DNA from: Cordilura impudica
Lineage: Eukaryota > Arthropoda > Insecta > Diptera > Scathophagidae
DNA: 64,000 nucleotides
NCBI GenBank assembly: GCA_963682025.1
Contig: OY821519.1
Span: forward strand, 5,648,668 to 5,712,667
Reading direction: 5' to 3'
The notes below the pieces were generated by a model. That model saw only the letters and a list, made by a program, of their open reading frames with translations, had not been told where the DNA came from and made no database searches. The position numbers and the translations under genes were made by a program. Every line of letters begins with the position of its first letter. The stretch's first letter is position 1. This document shows, piece by piece, positions 1 through 9,789 of this stretch.

Positions 1-34
1 AAGTGCTCACGTATCAGTTCCACACAGTGATGAA

Positions 35-1361
35 TTGCCTGTCCCAGTACATCCATCGACATACCAATATGATACCGCGTCCTATGAAGTACAATCACAA
101 ACTTCAGCTACATCATTACATCATGCTGATTCTGATTACCTTCAGCCAGTTACACAATATCCATCATTAATTTCGCAGGAACATTTAGATAGAATCGTTC
201 GAAATCTGAAGCTATCTCAAAATAATGCAATGACTTTGGCTTTGGAACTAAGAAGCGTCAACGTACTGGCACCAGGTGTAAAAGTTACATCTTACAAATA
301 CCGGCAAGAACCATATATGCCTTATTTCATGCTTTCGGAGGACGCATCTTATACATATTGTCAAGATATTGCCGGTTAAATGAATTAAATGGAAATCTGC
401 AACTGTAAACCATCTTTATGGCGTCTTTTCATAGACTCTTCAACCAGAAGCATTAAAGTAGTCTTTCTATTTGAAAACAGCAGCGTTAAACCAGTGCCAT
501 TGATGTATGCTCTTGGAATGCATGAGGCGTATGATACCATGAAATTAATTCTGGAACGCATCAGTTATGACGAACAAAATTGGCTCGTAAATTGTGATTT
601 TAAGGTTCTTTCCCTATTAGCTGGAATGGAAACTGGCTATACAAAGTACATGTGTATTTTTTGTAGATGGGACAGCCGTGCAAAATGCAACCAGTACGAA
701 AAGCGAGATTAGCCAAAACGCGATTCGCAAGTTGTTGGCGAATTTAATGTAATTCGTCCACCGTTGATCCCGCTTCAGAATATAATGCTTCCGGAGCTTC
801 ATATCAAGCTGGGAGTTGTAGAGAATTTTTTAAAGCGTTTGGTTCGCGTTAACGAAAATGCATTAAGATACTTGAAAAACAACGCCTTTCCAAATTTATC
901 AATTGAAAAATTTAAAGAGGGTAATTTTGTATAACTAAAAGTGTGTGACTGCATTCTATTTTATATAAATTTTTTTAACAGGTGTAGTTAACGGTCCAGA
1001 TATACGGAAACTTTTAAGGGATACGAGTTTTTCTTAAATGTTAGATGAAACTGAACTAAATGCATGGAACTCAATTCGTGCGGTAATTGAAAACGTTCTT
1101 TGCAAAAATCGCTCACCAGAGTACCGTGATTATATTGACAACATGATGAAGTCTTTCGGCAAACTTGGCGTTCATACGTCGTTGAAAATCCACATGTTAC
1201 ATGCACATTTCAATATTTACGAACGACAATTGTCCACAGAAACAGGCGCAGCTGGCGAAAGATTTCATCGAACTATAATGGCATTCGAAGACCGTTTCGC
1301 TGGAAAAAGAATAGACTCAATGCTTGCTGATTTCTGCTGGTCGATTGCAAGCAAAAAGTAA
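35..1361 (+). pseudogene. Decayed transposon-derived gene, unclassified family, one intron
   Basis: One reading frame runs from 35 to 920, crosses a short intron with GT..AG borders (921-981) and continues to 1361. It is broken by four in-frame stops: TAA at 377, TAA at 386, TAG at 710 and TAA at about 1035. Recognisable blocks are a Cys-pair segment (MCIFCRWDSRA), LPELHIKLGVVENF, GPDIRKLLRD, LHAHF and near the end GERFHRTIMAFEDRF followed by MLADFCWS. I know this block order from a repetitive protein family of invertebrate genomes that behaves like transposon DNA, but I cannot name its superfamily with confidence. The intron keeps the frame (G at 920 joins GT at 982), so this is a decayed copy of an intron-bearing gene, not a processed copy. 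The 5' end may lie left of the window. No function is claimed. Confidence 0.55.
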
Positions 1362-3779
1362 AAGTTGAATAAATCCAAAAAAATTTATAAAATCATCAAA
1401 ATAAGAGCAAATATAAGTTCCATGTCCGCTTGAAAATGCACGTCCATTATTTCTAGATATAAATTTTGACAAATAAATAATAAAAAAAATTGATTTTAAA
1501 CAAGTTTTTAAAGTTTTTTTCATTCAAATAAAATCAAAAATCGCCTTAAATCTAGTACAAATTTAAAATCGAAGTATCTCGTGATTTTGAGCAAACTTTT
1601 CAAAACGGGGTACACCACTGGATTCTACGATCCAAAATTAGGTTGACGTGTCTCGGCGTTTTGGTGTGTCATTTTCACCTACTTACAGTGTTATTAATGA
1701 CAATTATTGAACTACTAAACATCGAACATCTTCCCAATTATAGCAGCATATAATTTTTTTTTTATTTTTTTTTATTTTGCCATTTATAAGCTCTAAGATT
1801 TTAACAATATTTACATCAGTATCAACCATATATGCATGATTTTAAAATGGACTGGAAACATTTCCCTCAACTTTAGTCTTTAGTAGTCGATTTATATTTA
1901 ACATTTAATATTTCTGAGGTTTTTTTTTTTTGTTTAATATCTCACCACCCCCTTTAGTTGTCTTATCTAAAGTGAAAATATTTTATGTGTAATTTTTCCA
2001 CCCGTTAGCTGTTGTTGTTAACTTTTCAAACATCATGAAAAAAATCGGTGCGATAAAATGCTCCATTTGTTTGCAAATACATTGAAAAATAAGAGCAGGA
2101 AAAGGGTTTCTGGGTATAACGATTATTTGCAAAAGTATGTAATAATATTCAATGCCACCATCTACTACACTTTAATCTCGCATCATTTGTGCTACGCATT
2201 TGAAACCCAGCAAACAAAAGATAATAAATGGTATATTTATTATATGCCCCTATACGTTTGAAGAAATGTCTTCAGAGCTATTCAGTTAAATCTGTATTTG
2301 TTAAAAACGAATACCAGGTAGCGAAAATTTGGTTTTTGAAATCTGATTTTTTTAGGGATTTGTTAAACCCTCTCTGTTGGGTTATCATTGCTCTAGCTTA
2401 ACAACTATATGAATCTATTAGCTTCGCACTTCAAAGTGGCTCGTAAAAATTGATGGGTTTCACATTTGTTGTGGTTCGTGGTTTCAGCAAAAGCTTAGAA
2501 AAAATTATGATAAAATATTAAGCTTCGAAAGCATCGGTTTGTTATTGCTGTGACAGTTTTGTAAACAAGTATGCTAATAAACGTTTTACATAAACATTAA
2601 AGAATTATTTTATACTTCTAGTAGACATTAACAAGACAACCAGTATGTTTCAAAAATTGAAATAATGTATGTTTCTTATATGTTGATCTTTTGAAAATCG
2701 AACAAAAATTTGTTTGATATAGTGAGTTTTTACTGATAGCAGAAAAATTATTTTTAAAAATGTTAAAATTAAGCAGACCGTTAATGGGGACATTTATTAG
2801 TTACGTTACAGCAACTTAAAAACTAAAATAAATTATTATTTAGCAATGAAAAATTGTCTTTTATAAGACTAAAGTTTTTCTTAGCTATTTTATAACTATG
2901 ACGATAATGATGTTAAGTCAATTGCCTGAAATAAATAACTAAATTTTACTACTCAAATAGCATACTAAAATTAAGATTATTATCTCGTAATATAATGAGT
3001 ACTTAATAATGAATGAATGTTTTAATAATCTAAATTGGCTATTAAGCAAGGCTCATTTAAATATCACTTTTGAAGATAAAAGTTATTAATAAATAAACAC
3101 ATTCAGTATTTGGGACAATTAAATTGAACTTGAAGATTTCTTAACTCTATTTCTTGTCCAATGTTAACGAACCATTGGGGTATTTATATCGATGAGAAAT
3201 TTTTGAAACTATAGTAAATTTTTTTAAATAATTTTAAACAGTGAACCGACCAATTTAAACGGGCTTACCGTATAAGCCGTAGTCATTTTAACGTAAGGGC
3301 TAACAAATATGGTATACTGTAAATGCGAGAATTAAGAAAAAAAAAATTACGTTCCCAATTTCCAAGAAGGTTCTATTGTGATTGGCGATTAGTATCAGGC
3401 GAATGATTGTAATGAACATTATATTGCAGAACTTGAAACATTCAATAAAAAATGCCATGGCGTGCAATTACGCGAAAGTTGCTATTTAAAACTTAAATCG
3501 TAGAAAAATAAAATATGTGCCGAAAGACAACAACCAAATTTATGCGCATAACAACAACTTTGTGGGCCAACTTAAAGAAAAGAGAGCATAGAAATAGAAC
3601 CCAGCAAAAAATATAGATGCCCTTAATCAGAAAATAAAAAAAATAGCTAAAAAAGTTATATGCAAGCGGAATTGAAGTACAAAAAAAAAAAAAAAAAGAT
3701 ATTCGGAAATCAATCCGCCATGTGTTCAGTATTTTTTATACATAAAAGTGAATAATTGTGCGGTTGTGGTTTATTTGTG
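1362..3779. other. AT-rich stretch without recognisable gene
   Basis: Many homopolymer A and T runs (for example 1757-1777 and 3679-3699). Short open frames such as 2058-2261 have low-complexity translations and no recognisable domain. I see no RNA gene or complete transposon. Confidence 0.5.
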
Positions 3780-4449
3780 GGTTTGACATAAGGTGGCTAA
3801 ACCGTAGGACCGATCTTCTTGAAATTTGCACAGTTTTTATCGGGAAAGTAAAATTAGCTATATTTTTTTTTTAAATATCTGAAGTAGGCGTAGCACCTCT
3901 GCAGCTCTATGATAACAAGAGTACTGAACCTTTGTAATGTGAGAAATCGGACTAAAACTGGGAAGAATCAAAGAAGTGGGCGTGGTATCTCCCATATATG
4001 GTAAACACATATCATCATATATCTAGAGTACTACGATAGTCAGAGTCTTGAAACTTTCTGCACTTCAATCCGATGTTAATGTAAGTGGTAGTACCAAAAG
4101 TGGACGGGATTGAGTTAGTGTGCGTGGCACCTCTTATACAAAAAAAAATATCTGGGGTACTATAAAACCGACAGTTTTGAAATTAGGTGTGAGTTTTCGA
4201 ATGATGAATCTGAGAACTTATGCGAAAACCAGCGGGATCAAACCAGTAGGCGTGACACTTCCCATATATGGTAAATATATATCATCATATATCCATAGTA
4301 CTTTAATGGCCAGAGTATTAAAACTTGCTGCGCCTCAATCGATTGTTACTATAAGTGGTCGTATCAAAAATGGGCGGGATTGGGTTAGTGGGCCTAGCAC
4401 CTCGCATACAAACAAATTATTTTGTACCCTGTCGTGGTTCGCTACGGCT
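3780..4449 (+). repeat. Dispersed repeat family H, copy 1
   Basis: This block carries the recurring units that define family H: a segment ending in a GGGCGTGGTATCTCCCATA-like box, an ATATATCTAGAGTACT-like box and a gene-free run to the next GGCGTGGCACCTC box (about 3878-3900, 3975-4000, 4110-4140, 4380-4400). The same units recur at 32511-33536, 48756-52760 and 52900-53240, and inverted at 12660-27620. Open frames inside it (for example 4120-4461) are repeat sequence, not genes. The complete Transib begins immediately at its right edge. Confidence 0.75.
4445..4449 (+). repeat. Target-site duplication of the Transib, left copy
   Basis: CGGCT directly precedes the left terminal inverted repeat and is repeated at 8299-8303. 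A 5-bp GC-rich duplication is the known hallmark of Transib insertion. Confidence 0.9.
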
Positions 4450-4484
4450 CACAGTGGCTGAAAATCATTTTTCATTGGCCAAAA
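4450..4484 (+). repeat. Transib left terminal inverted repeat
   Basis: Starts CACAGTGGCTGAAAATC and reaches TTTCATTGGCCAAAA. It matches the reverse complement of 8264-8298 without gaps: the first ten bases differ only at position 4, and the last 15 bases are identical. The first seven bases equal the consensus heptamer of V(D)J recombination signals. Confidence 0.9.
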
Positions 4485-5203
4485 TTCTGTAACTTTTGAA
4501 CCGATCAAAATATTTTAGTACTGTTTTCTTTAGTAGATAGATAGATAGTTGATCTTGACTCAGTGTGCATTTCATTTAAATTGATTGAGTACTTTTTAAG
4601 GAATTCTAGGTCAAAGTTTAACTTTTGATTTTTTTTAACTTTTAGCGTGATATATGTTTTTATTTATTTATTTTTATTTATTAGAAAGTGTCATATTTGG
4701 AGTTAAATAATTATTATAAACATTTTTTGTAATAATGAAATTTTTTTAATGCTTACACTCAAAAAAATTTTTACACTCAAAAAAATTTTTACACGCAACA
4801 AAATAGTAAAATTCACTAGAAATTTAACTAGTATTACTAAAAAATTAAAAATGTTTGCTATCAAATTTGCAATTTGCTTACACTCAAGGAATATTATTAT
4901 TACTACAGAAAAATTTATTAGTGTTTGCTGCCTAATTTGTTACACTAGCTAAATAAATCTGCTAAACATTAGCGCAATGATTCTAATTTTTTTTTTAATT
5001 TTGATATGAAAATATGGGTTCTTATTTTTTGAATCTTTCTTATCTATTAAAACATTGCATTCATATGTGGGAAACCTTTTAAGAATAAAAACTGCAATAG
5101 ATTTAAATAGCATTTGTAACAATGGTAGGTTCTGTTTATTATTATTTTTTTACTAATACTATGTTTTTCGTACTTAAATAACAATGAAAGGCAATTATAA
5201 TTA

Positions 5204-7282
5204 TTATTCATTAGACTCAAATATTGATTGCAAATATTCCATATTTTGTTCTGTGCTATTTCTGTTCTTTAGTAGTTTTTTGGCTTCTTCATCTAAATCC
5301 CGATGTTCCACTTTCCATTGATTTCGAATACTGGAGATGAACGGATCTGACGTTGCCAATAATATATTAAATAGATCTTCATTTGTGAAATTTCGTGACA
5401 TTTTTCTAGTATTGTGCTGTCTATAAAATCTGTAATCCTTGTTCCTTTTTTCCTGAGCCTCCTCTGATAGATCTCCAAGTGGCACCAAATGATATTTAAT
5501 GACATCTTCTCCATGATAAAGGATTTTGTGGACTGTTGCAGACATATTTCTCCATGGGTAGTTGGTTGTATATATTTTTGCAGTTTCCTTAGCGTAATCT
5601 CCAAATTTTCTAGAGTCAATTTCTTCATTGCACGCAAGTACTTCTAGGATTATTTTAAATCTGAAAATAAGGTTTAAATCCACTCCTGTTATTTCAGATG
5701 CTGTTTCTGGATCTGAAAAGAATCTTCTTGCGGTATTGCCATCATTTGTATTGCCTGACCCTTGTTTTGGCTGATCTATAATCAATCCAAATTTGCGATA
5801 TTCATCTTGAACATGTTTCTTTTTTGAACTTCTTAACTCTTTGTTGGTTTCGTTGTTTCTTATTGATCCTGAAGGCCCGAAATCCAAATCATAACTGATT
5901 TTTAGTATGTGTTCCATAAGTCGTATTCTTGCATGTAGTGGTGATAATCCAAATTCGAAGGCATCGGTATTATCGAATGATTTTGTCGGGACTTGGTTTA
6001 ATTGGCTTGATGTTGCTTGGCATATAATGCAGCTGGATGCAGCCTTCGTGTTAGTCAAAGCCTGACCTACTTTTCCATCTATCATTGTCAGCACTAATTG
6101 GTAGCTTACTTCAATTTGCTGCCCATCTAACTGTAATTGTAATGGCTGTAGTGTTGCTATTTGGGCCTTGATATCACTAACTTCTTTGTTAATGGCATCA
6201 TGACTTTCTTTTTTGAATTCAAATTTGATTGGCCTGCAGTATTTCGTAGAAGATGGTGTCTCATTTTTCCAAATATCCATTGTTTGCGTTGTACTACTCG
6301 AAGGCTCCGAATCTTCCAAAATCTTTTTCAATCGCAATGGTACAAATGATACCATGAACATATCTGAGTCCGAAATATTTTCACATACAACTTGTTTGTA
6401 TTGTTTTTGTCCCGAAGAACCATCACATCCCCATTTACAAAATAGAATTAACTTTGTGTTTCCATATTTCTTTAACTCAGTTCCTGTTATTGATTGTAGC
6501 AAGCGTTTGGCTGTGTGATCAAGTAAAGATTGTAGTTGTACTTCTGCCGAAATTGGTGTGATTGTAATAGTGTCCTTTGATGGCAAACAGTCTATTTTAG
6601 CAGCTGTTATGTGATGATATGCTGGATACATATTTGAGCCTTTTTCAATCGCACGCAATCTGAGCTGAATATATTGGTGTTTTGTTAATTTCAAGTCCAG
6701 AAATAATGCTAATGCCTCCTCATTTGTGAACTGTTTTGCATCGCTCGGAGTTGGTATACTTTTAAGAATTCGCTTTGTTCTCACTGGACTAGCATTACAA
6801 GTTTTTTCAATGATATCCACTTTTGTTAATTGGTTTTGTGCTCGTAATTGATGTAGAAAAGATTCTTTTATATTTGTAGAACCAATTTCCTCGTTAAAAT
6901 TTTTAAGTTTCCGCCTCTTAGATCTATCGCTGCAGTTGTCCAATGATTTGCGTGGTCTTCCAGCCTTATCTAGCTTTGCTGTTTCTCCACCAACATTAAG
7001 TTGGCCTTCTAACCAGTTTGCACTTTTATTATAAAACTTTTGTTTACAGTAGTTAACTTCTTTCAATCGTTTTTTTAGTACTTTGACGAAATTAGATAAT
7101 TGCTCTTGTATTTCGGTACTAGACGAATTTAAGTTTAATTTTATTTTAACGTAACTAAGAACATCTTCCTGGTTTTTGTTTCGAAAATACTCTTCGGCCA
7201 GTTCTTTATAACTAAAGTTCTCCATATTTTTCTCAATATTTTTATTTGCGTCTGTTATCACTTTTTTATCACTTTTTATCAC
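5204..7282 (-). CDS. Transib transposase, RAG1-core-like, apparently intact
   Basis: 692 residues, uninterrupted. The enzyme would bind the element ends, cut by nicking and hairpin formation and insert into a 5-bp target; it would act in the nucleus. The N-terminal part is Lys-rich with an AT-hook-like GRPRK near residue 110. RAG1-like landmarks follow: CDGSSG with the first catalytic Asp at about 287, STKYCRPIKFEF at about 345-357, MIDGK with the second Asp at about 402, the Cys pair CIIC at about 415-418, TVHKILYHGEDVI with the paired His, and EAQEKRNK with the catalytic Glu at about 611. Spacing of the two Asp residues (115) is close to that of mouse RAG1 D600 and D708 (108, from memory). 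The first Met is at 7282; a second Met, at about residue 20 (MENFSYKEL), may be the true start because the related copy at 61290 aligns from there. The C-terminus is acidic. The family call is firm; activity is inferred from intactness. Confidence 0.9.
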   Translation of the reverse strand: MIKSDKKVITDANKNIEKNMENFSYKELAEEYFRNKNQEDVLSYVKIKLNLNSSSTEIQEQLSNFVKVLKKRLKEVNYCKQKFYNKSANWLEGQLNVGGETAKLDKAGRPRKSLDNCSDRSKRRKLKNFNEEIGSTNIKESFLHQLRAQNQLTKVDIIEKTCNASPVRTKRILKSIPTPSDAKQFTNEEALALFLDLKLTKHQYIQLRLRAIEKGSNMYPAYHHITAAKIDCLPSKDTITITPISAEVQLQSLLDHTAKRLLQSITGTELKKYGNTKLILFCKWGCDGSSGQKQYKQVVCENISDSDMFMVSFVPLRLKKILEDSEPSSSTTQTMDIWKNETPSSTKYCRPIKFEFKKESHDAINKEVSDIKAQIATLQPLQLQLDGQQIEVSYQLVLTMIDGKVGQALTNTKAASSCIICQATSSQLNQVPTKSFDNTDAFEFGLSPLHARIRLMEHILKISYDLDFGPSGSIRNNETNKELRSSKKKHVQDEYRKFGLIIDQPKQGSGNTNDGNTARRFFSDPETASEITGVDLNLIFRFKIILEVLACNEEIDSRKFGDYAKETAKIYTTNYPWRNMSATVHKILYHGEDVIKYHLVPLGDLSEEAQEKRNKDYRFYRQHNTRKMSRNFTNEDLFNILLATSDPFISSIRNQWKVEHRDLDEEAKKLLKNRNSTEQNMEYLQSIFESNE

Positions 7283-8263
7283 TTGCGAATATACGTCCGT
7301 ACACTTGAAGTATTAACTTATTATTGAGTAATCCCTTATAGAATCCGTCATTTTATACATTTTTAGGTACATGTTATTCACACATTGATCTTTAATTTCA
7401 TAGCAGGTAGTACTTAAATTGAACAAAACTGCGCTTGTTATCCAGACTTCAATATCAGGTAAAACTAATTAGTTTCTCGCCAATATGGGGTGGTTTTTTA
7501 TCTTTAGTGGTTTAGTGCCGCGATTATTGACAAACTTATAAAATTGTTTATGACTTTGGTTGACCCTTAAATTTGACAACAGGTAAATTAAGAAAGAGAT
7601 CATTTGTTTACTGTAGAACCTATTGTGATCATTTTATGACTTATTTTTTTGCTGATCAAAACAAAGCCAATAAACCCTTTCGCAGGTATTTTATTTAATT
7701 ATTTTACTTTTACGTAGTCTAAAGTAAAAAAACAAAATTTTTTTTAGAGTAATTTTTTTAGAGTAATTTCATTAAAATGAAAAAAGTGTTCTACCGGGGG
7801 CTCGTGGGGGGTGCAAAAGTATATATAGGGTTAAACAGGATACATTCGCCTTTCTCCGGGTGGTATACGTTTCTTGTTCCCTTACTTCCTTTAGAAGTTC
7901 TATTCCACTAAAGTTTAAATTTGAGAAAAATATAGTGGTTTCATAAATATTTCATAACGCCCCTAATATCAAACGTTAGAACTGTGACTACTTACAAAAA
8001 CTAAAGACTATAATCCTACTAACATTATAAAAAAGACCGCAGGCCAATATCGATGATAGCTTGCGAGTAGTAACCATTTATTTTTGATAAAAAACAAGAA
8101 AAAAACACCTTTTGCTGAATTAAAAAAAACAGTTGAGTTTGACAGCATGCCACGCCCACAATTATCAATAGTTTAACCTAATTTTTTGGCTACCTTAATC
8201 TGGATATATAAGCTACAAAAAGGAGTAAAAATTTTAAAAATCGATGACAAAAAAAAATTTGAC

Positions 8264-8298
8264 TTTTGGCCAATGAAATCAAAATTTGAGCCACAGTG
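8264..8298 (-). repeat. Transib right terminal inverted repeat
   Basis: Reverse complement starts CACTGTGGCTCAAATTTTG and runs into TTTCATTGGCCAAAA, matching the left end at the same distance from the terminus. It is followed directly by the duplication CGGCT. Confidence 0.9.
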
Positions 8299-8303
8299 CG
8301 GCT
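8299..8303 (+). repeat. Target-site duplication of the Transib, right copy
   Basis: CGGCT follows the right inverted repeat exactly, matching 4445-4449. Confidence 0.9.
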
Positions 8304-8339
8304 TACAGTGAGAATAAATTTTTTCCTAATAAATGTTTC

Positions 8340-9062
8340 CTATGCTCATTCCACGAAGTAAGTATAATACCAATCTATATGTATAAAATTTATTTTCTCT
8401 TTGTTTGTTTGTTTGACCGCTATACAAATTTTTATTGTTCAATGGATTTCTCTGAAATTTAGTACACACGATCTCTGTACTCCAGGAAAGGTCGCCATAT
8501 GATTCTTATCGACCACGCCTACTTTTAAGCCCACTCTTTATACAAACCTCATTTTATTTTTTTGGTATATTTGTTCGCTATAGAAATTTTTATATTTCAA
8601 GGGATGTCTCTGAAATTTGGTACACACGATCTTTATACTTTAGGGAAGGTCACCATATGCTTCTCACTGGCCGCGCCTATTTTCGCGCCGACTTATATGT
8701 ATATAAAATTTATATTTTTTCCTTTTATTTCTTACTTTTTCAACGGAACACGTAATCTCTGTACCCCAGTGAAGGACGCATTATATATCTTTCTGGCTCC
8801 GCCTACCTTTACGCCCATTTTTATATAAAAAGCAGTTTTTTTTTTTTTGGTATATTTGTCCGCTATAGTAATTTTTATTTTTTAACGCTTTCTCCGAAAT
8901 TTAGTGCATACTCCAGGGAAGGTCGCCATATGATTTTTAGCGGCCACGCCTACTTTTACGCCCACTTTCCATGTAAAGTTCATCTTTTTTTGTTTGGTAT
9001 ATTTGTTCGCTATACAAATTTGTATTACTCAAAGGATTTCTCAGAAATTTGGTTCACACGGG
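8340..9062. repeat. Imperfect tandem repeat, unit about 150 bp, 4-5 units
   Basis: Units start near 8410, 8560, 8710, 8840 and 8990 (the last partial). Each has a CGCTATACAAATTTTTATT-like start, a TTTCTCTGAAATTTRGT core, a CTCCAGGGAAGGTCGCCATATG box and a GGCCACGCCTACTTTTACGCC tail. The left edge has a TTTGTTTGTTTG run like the start of family H copies. Open frames here (for example 8562-8828) follow the repeat and are not genes. Confidence 0.8.
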
Positions 9063-9789
9063 AATAACATTACGATGCAAATTAAAAAAATTTAATTAAA
9101 AAAATTTAAAAAAAGGTCCCCCAAAAGAAATGAACAAATTTCCCATTTTTTTTAATAAACGAAATAAAAAATGAACTTACACCCAAAATTCATTCCTAAA
9201 TTTTTACATATTTTTATTTCACAAATTTTGTTAAATACTTATTTAAGTAAAAATTTGCATACTGCTCTCAATATCTGTCCTGCAATAAACGCATTTAAAA
9301 TCTGTTTTCTTTTCAATATCATCATTTCGGTGAGCGGAAGCAGCGTGCTGGCGTCGACGCTACGCGCACGCGGAACACAGCTTAGCTAGAATATCGGAAT
9401 GATCTGAAAAATATATTTTGGCAAATAAAATAAGTTGACGCTGACTGCGCTGCAGCATGGGTATAGCTGTCAAACGCGCGCACGCGACTCGCTCGCGGAA
9501 CACGTCTTAGTGAAAAGTCATGATAAATTTTTCTACGTATGTGCAATAATTACCTTTTTATCCAAATAGGCCACACATATACCATTAGCAGTTACTTAAA
9601 GCAACCTTGCGGCACAATTTTAAACGTCTCATTAATTTTCCATTTTTGAAACTATGAATTTGACGTATCTGCTCAATGATGATCACTTATTGAATGAAGT
9701 AATTGAATTTTTAAAAGTTCTGATTCTTTTAATTTGTAAACGAATTCGTTTTATTTGATGTTTGTAAATAAACTTAAAAAAAAAAAAAT
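9063..9789. other. Non-coding stretch with a GC-rich patch
   Basis: Mostly AT-rich with no gene. 9326-9510 stands out for CpG-rich words (GCGTCGACGCTACGCGCACG, CAAACGCGCGCACGCGACTC) and holds two related blocks reading CGCGGAACAC followed by a CTTAG. I cannot assign it. Confidence 0.4.

Larger units (their letters stand above)
4450..8298 (-). mobile_element. Complete Transib DNA transposon
   Basis: The element is bounded by inverted repeats of about 35 bp and a 5-bp duplication CGGCT. It is 3849 bp long and holds one long gene on the minus strand (5204-7282). Both ends begin with a heptamer of the CACWGTG type (CACAGTG on the left, CACTGTG on the right, read inward) and share TTTCATTGGCCAAAA 20-odd bases further in. 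Transib is the DNA transposon superfamily from which the RAG1 recombinase core is thought to derive. About 750 bp lie between the stop codon and the left end, and about 1 kb between the start and the right end, without other recognisable genes. The open frame, duplication and inverted repeats are all preserved, so the insertion is likely young. Confidence 0.93.

Noticed and set aside
4120..4461. Plus-strand open frame of 113 codons
   Set aside because: It lies wholly in repeat family H and crosses the target duplication and end of the Transib; other H copies do not keep the frame.
5293..5637. Second minus-strand frame overlapping the Transib transposase
   Set aside because: Alternate-frame shadow of the 692-residue gene.
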